DNA of 31,514 bases from Candidatus Raymondbacteria bacterium RIFOXYA2_FULL_49_16 (GTDB taxonomy: Bacteria > Fibrobacterota > OXYB2-FULL-49-7 > XYB2-FULL-49-35). A model generated the notes under the pieces. The model was not told the DNA's origin. It saw only the letters and a program-made list of their open reading frames with translations, and searched no databases. The stretch's first letter is position 1. Every line of letters begins with the position of its first letter. The DNA lies in contig MFYT01000072.1 in assembly GCA_001789205.1 (NCBI GenBank), positions 9,116-40,629 of the forward strand, in the 5' to 3' direction. Below are positions 26,188-31,514 of this stretch, one piece after another. A program made the translations under genes and the position numbers.

Positions 26188-26856
26188 TTACAATCCCGCC
26201 CGCATGAGCCGGGCCTCGTGTACATATGACGACGCAGGATAGCCGGTAATCAGACGATCAAGTGTCTCTTTTGCCTGTGATGCGTCCTTTAATTCTATTG
26301 CGCACTGGGAAAGTTTGAAGAGCAGTTCGGGCGCGGAAAAGTCTTTGGGATATTTCGCTATTGCCGTGGCAAAAGCGGTCTGGGCATTGGCATAGTCCCG
26401 GGTTTGGATATAAGCGCTTCCCATGCATTTATAGACAGCTGGCGTAAGAAAATTGGAAGATTCGTATTTTTCAATATAGCGTTTGCAAACATCAATGGCC
26501 AGGGAATAATTGCCCAGCTCGTAGTAGATGTTTCCCAGACAGTAGAGCGACCGCGAAGCTGCGGCAGACCCGCCATAGTTGTCCGCCACTTTCTTGAGAC
26601 TGGTGATTGCGTTGGAAAAACGGCCGTTCTCGTACTCAACCATGGCCTGCCCGAAATAATTGTTTGCGTCAACGTTCCGGTTTCCCCTGAGGGTAAATGC
26701 GAAAAAGACAATGAGCGCGGCGCCCGCGATGCTGGCGGCTGTTACGAGGAGCGGTTTCCGCTTTTCCTCGAACCAGAGCCTGACCCGCATAAAGTTCTCG
26801 ACGAACTTGTCTTCTTTTATCTTGTGCTTTTTACTGAATTTTATTGTAGTTGCCAT
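26188..26856 (-). CDS. TPR-repeat membrane-anchored protein
   Basis: A 222-residue protein with a basic cytoplasmic N-terminus (residues 1-33), one transmembrane helix (~34-56, 'LLVTAASIAGAALIVFFAF') and an outward-facing TPR solenoid (~66-215). Repeats show 'YFGQAMVEYENGRFSNAITSL', 'LYCLGNIYYELGNYSLAIDV' (each 20 residues or shorter here) and 'MGSAYIQTRDYANAQTAF'. The layout resembles YfgM and YbgF-like envelope TPR proteins, which assist secretion or envelope assembly, but I cannot decide between them. It is the first gene of the uvrB operon. It has no Shine-Dalgarno and a predicted leader of about ten bases. Confidence 0.72.
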   Translation of the reverse strand: MATTIKFSKKHKIKEDKFVENFMRVRLWFEEKRKPLLVTAASIAGAALIVFFAFTLRGNRNVDANNYFGQAMVEYENGRFSNAITSLKKVADNYGGSAAASRSLYCLGNIYYELGNYSLAIDVCKRYIEKYESSNFLTPAVYKCMGSAYIQTRDYANAQTAFATAIAKYPKDFSAPELLFKLSQCAIELKDASQAKETLDRLITGYPASSYVHEARLMRAGL

Positions 26857-26872
26857 AATTTTTAGAACTAAT

Positions 26873-26902
26873 AAAATATCACTTGCGCACCATAGGTGTC
26901 AA
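26873..26902 (-). promoter_or_regulatory. Sigma-70-like promoter of the TPR-uvrB-trkA operon
   Basis: On the minus strand a perfect -35 box TTGACA (26902-26897) is followed after 18 bases by TATTTT (26878-26873), preceded by an extended -10 TG. Transcription should start near 26866, only about ten bases before the ATG at 26856. No Shine-Dalgarno fits in that leader. Confidence 0.6.
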
Positions 26903-26922
26903 CAGGATAATGGCCAACGGTG

Positions 26923-27774
26923 TTATTTTAAACTATGCACATGGAAGCGTTCATCGAACATCTGGTGGTATTTGAACGGGTTATAAAGGTTGAATTCCAC
27001 GTTCCTGAAGAACTCGACAGCGCCCGTTGTTCTGATGGATTCGACCAGTGAGGCTATCTGCTTCTGTGATTCAAACATGAGCACTGCGGCGAGTTTCTTC
27101 TCAAAATAGCTGTCCGCAGACGCTACTTTGAGCCTGGGTGCCGCGGGAAAGTCGCAGTAGACGGCCATTTCGTGAATATGGGGCACCTTGGCGATAGGGT
27201 CGCCCAGCTCGGGCCAGATGGTGCCGCTTGCATGAAAGAGGCTGATCATTAATTCCTGGTAGGTGATCTTGTGGTCAGGATGCAGGTCGTTAAACGTGGG
27301 AAGGAAACACTGGGTAGGCCGTATTCTCCGGATAAAATGGGTAAAGGAATTCTGTATCCCGGTTGCTCCGGCAATGACGCACTCGGGTAAATCGGACTGG
27401 ACCGCAAACCGTCTGCCTGCATGTATGTTAAGTGACCCGTCGGGAAAATTCGCCCAGTGGATATTTTCCTTTGGTATGCCAAGACTGGTATAGCAGTTAT
27501 ACGTTTCGTTCCTCCGGGCCGCTGAGATGCTGGTCTTTTCCCCTTTGCTGCAATATCCCATGCTGCCGTTGGTGACTATGACGATATGTACGGGCACGCC
27601 TTCGGACACGGCAAGCTGCATCAGCAGGCCCGCGCCCAGGACCACGTCGTCGTCATGCGGGCTGACAAAAAGAAAACGCTCCTTATCGCCCTGCCAGTGG
27701 CGCGAAACGCTCGCGAGGGTGGTTCCTGCCCGCCGCTCTTCGCCTACCAGTCTCACCAGATCGAAATCAGCCAT
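26923..27774 (-). CDS. PIG-L/LmbE-family N-acetylglucosaminyl-type deacetylase
   Basis: Predicted zinc-dependent deacetylase of 283 residues acting on an N-acetylated amino sugar or similar molecule. The zinc-binding and catalytic block is 'SPHDDD' (His40, Asp41-43), and the second block is 'LHPDHK' (His165, His168). No signal peptide is seen, so it is cytoplasmic. AAGGAG seven bases before ATG 27774 is strong. It begins 14 bases after the secretin stop and is the last gene of the pseudopilin-secretin operon. This suggests a role linked to envelope glycans or glycosylated appendages, by position only. The substrate cannot be told. Confidence 0.85.
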   Translation of the reverse strand: MADFDLVRLVGEERRAGTTLASVSRHWQGDKERFLFVSPHDDDVVLGAGLLMQLAVSEGVPVHIVIVTNGSMGYCSKGEKTSISAARRNETYNCYTSLGIPKENIHWANFPDGSLNIHAGRRFAVQSDLPECVIAGATGIQNSFTHFIRRIRPTQCFLPTFNDLHPDHKITYQELMISLFHASGTIWPELGDPIAKVPHIHEMAVYCDFPAAPRLKVASADSYFEKKLAAVLMFESQKQIASLVESIRTTGAVEFFRNVEFNLYNPFKYHQMFDERFHVHSLK

Positions 27775-27788
27775 AGGTGTGCTCCTTG

Positions 27789-29675
27789 CTATTTTTTCTC
27801 TATCACCGTTGTGCTGTCGTTCTCTTCATTATCATCAATCATTGTCGAATCTTTCTCATCAACTTGCAGCCACTTCTTCATTTCCTCGTTCAGGTCAACA
27901 TAGTCTTTTTCAGTGATAATATGGGGAGTAAGATAGACCAGGAGCTCGCTTTTAACATTGCTCTTGATAGTATACCTGAAGAGCCAGCCAAGAAACGGAA
28001 TTTTGCCCAGGAATGGGACCATTTCCTTGGTCACCCGTTCCTCGGACTTGATGAGACCGCCTATGACAATGGTTTCCCCGTCATTCAGCCGGACAGTGGT
28101 GGACATGCTTCTGCGCGAAATATCAGGGTAATTCTCCGTGTTCAGGGCGCCCGCATTACTCACCTCAGGGCTTATTTCAGCGGTTATCTGGCCGCTTCTG
28201 GATATCCAGGGAGTAATATCGAGTTTAATGCCTGAATTTATCTCCTGGAAACGCGTAAGAGGGGTTTCAACATTACCTGTGGTAACTTTATAGTACGAGC
28301 TTGTTCCCACGTTTATAGAGGCTTTGTAGCCGTTTAAAGTGGCTATTTTTGGCCTGGCAAGGACTCGCGCCAGTTTATCAGTTTCAAGGGCACGCAGGGT
28401 TATGTTGAAATTGCGCGGTAAAATTCCAATGGACCCGAATTTGAACCCATTGTCCCTGATGTTCTTCACTGTTCTTGAAATAGCGTTTCTGTCTGTGGTT
28501 AGCGAAAGGCCTGGAACATAGGTTCCGCCAATTGAACCTGAATCGCTGTTTGTCCCCGCATGTTTTATTCCGGTCTCATACATATCGTCTGTCAGGAATT
28601 CGACAATAATGGCTTCAATGAGAATCTGAGGGGTTGGGACATCTATTTCATTAATAAAATCAACAACTTGCCGTATAATAACCTGTGTTCCCATGACCAA
28701 TATGCCGTTTTGTTCCTTAATAACCTGCACATTGCCCGCTGGAATTGATTTTGGCAAGAGCGCTGGAATACCTTCGGCTTTAATGTGCTTAAGATGGACA
28801 AGTTTCACAGCTGAGAGCGCTTCCCCCGAGGGCGTTGTGGCATTTCTCTCACCCACCAGTAAAATGCCGTTCTCTATTGTGTATGTATATGCTGTTCCCG
28901 CCAATATACGTTCAATGACTTCGTTTATGGGAATGTCCTTGAGGTTTGCGTCCACTGACCCTTTGATCTGGCCATAGGTGATGATGTTCATGTTGGTCTG
29001 GTCTGCTATTTCCTTGAGCACTTCCCCAAGGTCTGCTCCAGTCAGGCTCATATTGACCCTGCCGTTTTCAACTTCAATATCAAAACTTTTCCGTTTTGCC
29101 GTGGCCTTTGCCGTACGCTGGCCCGATTCGTCGGTCTCGTCCCCATACGATACAATAAATACTTCCCCGCGCTTTTTCAGGCTATAGCCATTGACTTCGA
29201 ACAAGGTCCGAAGCCCCTCGCGCACGGAGATATTGTTCAACGTTCCACTTACTTTGCCGCCCAGCCCTTTTTCAATAAGCAAACTGACTTTGGCTTTTTT
29301 TACAACTTCGTCGACAAAGTCCTTCAATTTCACGTTTTTCGCGGACAGGGTGCCGATAACAGTGTCCCGTTCAATGTTTATGATAAGTTCCTGCTCTTCA
29401 AATGATTTTTTAATCCGGTATATATCGCCCTCTTTTACCCATACCAGATTATAACTCTTTGTCAGAGCGTCGAGAATACCCGTTAGCGGCAGGTCTTGTA
29501 TATAAATAGTGACCTTGAGGTCTATGTCCTGGTCTACAACAAGGTTTACATTGTTGGCAATTGAAAGGGCCTTGGCAACATCGCGGATATCGGTCGAGGT
29601 AAAGCTTAAACCGCTGCCAGCGGAGAACAATAGACTTGAAAATAGCAAAAAAAATGCGGTTATTCGTTTATACAT
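27789..29675 (-). CDS. Secretin (PilQ/GspD family) outer-membrane channel
   Basis: Outer-membrane multimeric channel for a type IV pilus or type II secretion machine; 628 residues. The ATG at 29675 is preferred to the TTG at 29726 because a signal peptide begins there (MYKRITAFFLLFSSLLFSAG). Three N-terminal STN/secretin-N0-like repeats are visible ('LSIANNVNLVVDQDI', 'KAKVSLLIEKGLGG', 'IADQTNMNIITYG'), then an N1-like domain, then the secretin core. The core contains 'ARPKIATLNG', 'LNDGETIVIGGLI' and the signature 'VPFLGKIPFLGWLF'. No pilotin-binding tail is obvious; the tail after ~605 is acidic and Ser/Thr-rich. Two pseudopilin genes immediately upstream support the role. No Shine-Dalgarno is seen. 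Confidence 0.88.
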   Translation of the reverse strand: MYKRITAFFLLFSSLLFSAGSGLSFTSTDIRDVAKALSIANNVNLVVDQDIDLKVTIYIQDLPLTGILDALTKSYNLVWVKEGDIYRIKKSFEEQELIINIERDTVIGTLSAKNVKLKDFVDEVVKKAKVSLLIEKGLGGKVSGTLNNISVREGLRTLFEVNGYSLKKRGEVFIVSYGDETDESGQRTAKATAKRKSFDIEVENGRVNMSLTGADLGEVLKEIADQTNMNIITYGQIKGSVDANLKDIPINEVIERILAGTAYTYTIENGILLVGERNATTPSGEALSAVKLVHLKHIKAEGIPALLPKSIPAGNVQVIKEQNGILVMGTQVIIRQVVDFINEIDVPTPQILIEAIIVEFLTDDMYETGIKHAGTNSDSGSIGGTYVPGLSLTTDRNAISRTVKNIRDNGFKFGSIGILPRNFNITLRALETDKLARVLARPKIATLNGYKASINVGTSSYYKVTTGNVETPLTRFQEINSGIKLDITPWISRSGQITAEISPEVSNAGALNTENYPDISRRSMSTTVRLNDGETIVIGGLIKSEERVTKEMVPFLGKIPFLGWLFRYTIKSNVKSELLVYLTPHIITEKDYVDLNEEMKKWLQVDEKDSTMIDDNEENDSTTVIEKK

Positions 29676-29726
29676 ATGTTTGTATTTTATTTGATATAAA
29701 TAACTTATTGGGTCATGAAATGTCAA

Positions 29727-30287
29727 TTACAAAACAGCCTTTCCCCTGATATGCACATTGAAGGCCACTTCAACAGAATCTTTGCCGCTTTTAATGGTCA
29801 TGGCAACGGAAATAAGCCTTAGGCCGCTGAGTTCAGACTCTGCAATGACCCCATCCTGGTTTTTATCCAAGGCATTGAAAACCGCGGCATAGTCCTCTCC
29901 CATTGCCGGGTCTTCGGGCTTTCCGCTATAGGCAAAAGATACGCTGCTGATCTGTGCGGCTTTCTGGCCCAACAACGTACCATTGTACAACAGCCGTCCC
30001 TCGTCTATGGTGTATGCGCCGGTGTTTTTATTCTTTTTCTGGAACACAATTTCAGCGGGTGAAGCGGAAACAATGCCTTTGCACTCAAAAAGGTTGCTCT
30101 CCACGGCCGCTGCCAATCCCGCGGCAATCTGGTTCAGGCCGCTATATCCCACGCTTTTTTGATACATGCGGTCTGTGAAAGCGTATACGCTGAAAAGAAT
30201 GAGCATAACAGCGGATGTGACCGCAAGGGCAGCCACAAGCTCTATGACAGTGAAGCCCTTCCGGTTAGAGAGAATCCGCGGCAGCAT
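29727..30287 (-). CDS. Pseudopilin (type IV prepilin-like) with an EF-hand loop
   Basis: A 186-residue prepilin-like protein. The type IV prepilin peptidase site is Gly11|Phe12 in 'NRKGFTVIELVAALAV', with the conserved Glu at +5 (Glu16) and a ~20-residue hydrophobic helix. The start at ATG 30287 is set by GGAGG eight bases upstream and by its overlap with the preceding gene's end. Residues 141-152 (DKNQDGVIAESE) form a perfect EF-hand calcium loop with ligands at positions 1, 3, 5 and 12, Gly at 6 and Ile at 8. The size resembles GspJ/PilW minor pseudopilins. It is followed directly by the secretin gene. Confidence 0.82.
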   Translation of the reverse strand: MLPRILSNRKGFTVIELVAALAVTSAVMLILFSVYAFTDRMYQKSVGYSGLNQIAAGLAAAVESNLFECKGIVSASPAEIVFQKKNKNTGAYTIDEGRLLYNGTLLGQKAAQISSVSFAYSGKPEDPAMGEDYAAVFNALDKNQDGVIAESELSGLRLISVAMTIKSGKDSVEVAFNVHIRGKAVL

Positions 30288-30690
30288 GCGCAAGCCCTCC
30301 AAATAAGCTGGTAAAGGCGGCCAGTTTCTGGTCCTTTAATGACACCTCAATGGTCACTTCCCGCAGATTTTGGGAGTCTTCATCAAGGCTTGTCCCGAAT
30401 TCATCGAACCGTTTTTTCACCGTTTGTTTGACAGCAAATTCCCTGTTGTTCAGGGTTTGCCGGTATTCCTTGTCCGCAAGGTCAGCAACAGGCAGGTCCA
30501 ATGCCCAAAGCTTTTCCATTTCTCCTGTTGCGAGAAAATAGGCTGTTGTCCGGTCCCTGGCACCAATGGAAATCTTCCTCTCAGTGGTCAGGACACGATA
30601 CAGGGGAAAGGAAAGGATGGAAATGATCATCAGCGCAAGCAGCGCTTCGAGGATAGTGTAGCCCTTATTATTTAAGCCAGCACGAAACAT
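30265..30690 (-). CDS. Pseudopilin, GspI/PilV-like
   Basis: A 141-residue prepilin-like protein. Cleavage is expected at Gly10|Tyr11 in 'NNKGYTILEALLAL', with Glu at +5 (Glu15), followed by a hydrophobic helix to ~residue 28. The small globular part and the 'LEALLAL' start are typical of GspI or PilV minor pseudopilins. Its ATG shares one base with the stop of the small antitoxin-like gene (TGATG), and its own end overlaps the next pseudopilin by 23 bases, so translation is coupled along the operon. Confidence 0.82.
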   Translation of the reverse strand: MFRAGLNNKGYTILEALLALMIISILSFPLYRVLTTERKISIGARDRTTAYFLATGEMEKLWALDLPVADLADKEYRQTLNNREFAVKQTVKKRFDEFGTSLDEDSQNLREVTIEVSLKDQKLAAFTSLFGGLAHAAADSL

Positions 30691-30857
30691 CAGCTTCCGG
30701 TTGTCTGAAACCGCTTGGCAGGGAGGTGTACTATCTTTTTTCCGGATACACGCTCCTGTTCCTTCAGGTCAGCGCAGATTTTGGAAAGGTCATTATTGAA
30801 CCTGAGGGCATGTTCCTCTCTGGCCTTCCTGACCTCCTCAACTATTGGGTCTTTCAT
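30690..30857 (-). CDS. Small antitoxin-like protein, partner of the PIN toxin
   Basis: A 55-residue charged, helical protein (MKDPIVEEVRKAREEHALRF...). It belongs to a widespread group of small proteins found next to PIN-domain genes ('VEEVRKAREEHA' helix, then 'DLKEQERVSGKKIV' and a proline-containing basic tail 'LPAKRF'). The start at ATG 30857 lies five bases after the PIN stop; the longer frame to 30905 runs into the toxin gene. Its stop overlaps the pseudopilin start. The presumed role, blocking the PIN nuclease and repressing the operon, is from the usual behaviour of such pairs and not from a visible DNA-binding motif. Confidence 0.65.
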   Translation of the reverse strand: MKDPIVEEVRKAREEHALRFNNDLSKICADLKEQERVSGKKIVHLPAKRFQTTGS

Positions 30858-30862
30858 GATCT

Positions 30863-31336
30863 TTACCCCGTTATTAATTCTTCCGGACTGCATATAACCG
30901 GACAAGAATACCCCGCTGCCTCAACGGTCCGCCGTATCATATTCGCGGTAAAGGCATTGTTTATATGCGAGAAGTTCCAGGTAAGCAGATACTCCATGCC
31001 ATTGACCGCCGCAATGGCTATATGGAGCGCGTCTTCCGGGAACTCAGCGGGCACAGCCCGCTTGTCCAGCAGCAGTGCCGCAGCGGATTCAGCTTCAGCC
31101 GTGATACCAAGCAATGCCAGGTTTTTGACCGCATCAAGCCTCTTGGATGCGGCATTCGCGTCGCCCTTGCTGATTTCCTGCAAAACCAACGCTGAAATAA
31201 AAGGCTCAAAACGGTCCGCAATCAGAGGCCACGTTTCATGGGTGATTTCCTGCTTTCCAAGCACGATAATATCACGGCTTGGAAAAGCCGTCAGATAACT
31301 TACTACTGTGGTTTCAATATATATCTTCTCCATCAT
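30863..31336 (-). CDS. PIN-domain (VapC-like) toxin
   Basis: A 157-residue PIN-fold ribonuclease of the 'YIETT' subgroup. Acidic residues expected at the metal site are Glu8 ('YIETTVVSYL'), Glu54 ('ALVLQEIS') and Asp102 ('EDALHIAIA'). The 'LLTWNFSHI' block near residue 118 is also typical. Two ATG codons are adjacent (31336 and 31333); AAGG lies about ten bases upstream of the first. The toxin gene precedes the small partner gene, reverse of the usual vapB-vapC order but common in this subgroup. The likely target is RNA; which RNA is unknown. Confidence 0.8.
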   Translation of the reverse strand: MMEKIYIETTVVSYLTAFPSRDIIVLGKQEITHETWPLIADRFEPFISALVLQEISKGDANAASKRLDAVKNLALLGITAEAESAAALLLDKRAVPAEFPEDALHIAIAAVNGMEYLLTWNFSHINNAFTANMIRRTVEAAGYSCPVICSPEELITG

Positions 31337-31514
31337 GAAAAAGATACCTTATTGCCGCCTGCATGGCAATCAGAGTCTGACATGGGCTGTCTCTCTGTCA
31401 CTCACTCGCTGACTCGCTCACAGCTCACGTGCTCATCTCTTCTCATCCGCCCCAATGTCCCACAGGCTATCACTGGGTATACCCCTGATCTCCCCATCAA
31501 TGTCCTTCGTAAAC
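31337..31514. other. Terminal stretch without a recognised gene
   Basis: This 178-base end of the window contains a pyrimidine-rich, CTCAC/CTCG-rich patch (~31390-31450). No convincing reading frame, hairpin or RNA gene is seen. It presumably contains the promoter of the PIN gene, but no clear -35/-10 pair stands out. Confidence 0.3.

Noticed and set aside
29696-29726. Promoter for the secretin gene from a perfect TTGACA (29726-29721)
   Set aside because: No good -10 at 16-19 bases (best is TATTTA), and the gene lies in a tight operon; kept only as a weak possibility.
31385-31450. CTCAC/CTCG-rich patch as a repeat array or CRISPR
   Set aside because: No regular repeat unit or spacing; simple pyrimidine-rich sequence.

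Overview
The window reads as a chromosomal segment of a Gram-negative bacterium. It has lipoproteins, a predicted outer-membrane barrel, a secretin and pseudopilins. Four large secreted proteins end in the roughly 80-residue 'PNPFN' C-terminal domain (CTD) typical of type IX secretion cargo and FlgD-Ig-like tails in the Fibrobacterota/Chlorobi/Bacteroidota superphylum. The absence of SusC/SusD genes and the frequent GntR-type regulators with a periplasmic-binding-like domain favour a Fibrobacterota-like lineage (Chitinispirillum relatives) over Bacteroidota. This placement is inference from gene content only.

Region A (about 1-11,250) is an accessory carbohydrate locus. Two paralogous GntR/PBP-like regulators come first, on opposite strands. 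They are followed on the + strand by a secreted beta-helix protein, a periplasmic family 2 glycoside hydrolase carrying the beta-glucuronidase N-x-K signature, a secreted serine esterase, and two more beta-helix paralogues. A strong intrinsic terminator splits the run between the esterase and the second beta-helix gene. Together these look like a system for attacking an esterified, uronic-acid-containing polysaccharide: CTD-bearing proteins act outside the cell and the glucuronidase finishes the products in the periplasm. No transporter or cytoplasmic uronate enzymes lie inside the window.

Region B (11,255-13,431, - strand) is a two-gene operon: a URO-D-superfamily protein and an Old Yellow Enzyme-type flavin oxidoreductase with a C-terminal cysteine cluster. 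A 197-base divergent intergenic region with two perfect short inverted repeats separates it from glmS.

Region C (13,629-19,584, + strand) holds glmS-greA, then a FIVAR-repeat lipoprotein followed by a predicted beta-barrel protein. A perfect 13-bp hairpin with a U-tract lies inside the signal-peptide codons of the barrel gene.

Region D (26,856-19,589, - strand) is a compact operon: TPR membrane protein, DUF4870 protein, uvrB, trkA, a TIGR03960/TIGR03936 radical-SAM protein, and a BsuPI-like lipoprotein. A good sigma-70-like promoter sits about ten bases before the first start codon.

Region E (31,336-26,923, - strand) begins with a PIN-toxin/antitoxin-like pair whose last codon overlaps a pseudopilin start. 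It continues with a second pseudopilin carrying a textbook EF-hand loop, a secretin, and a PIG-L deacetylase. The last 178 bases contain no gene that I can see. No tRNA, rRNA, CRISPR array or insertion sequence was found.
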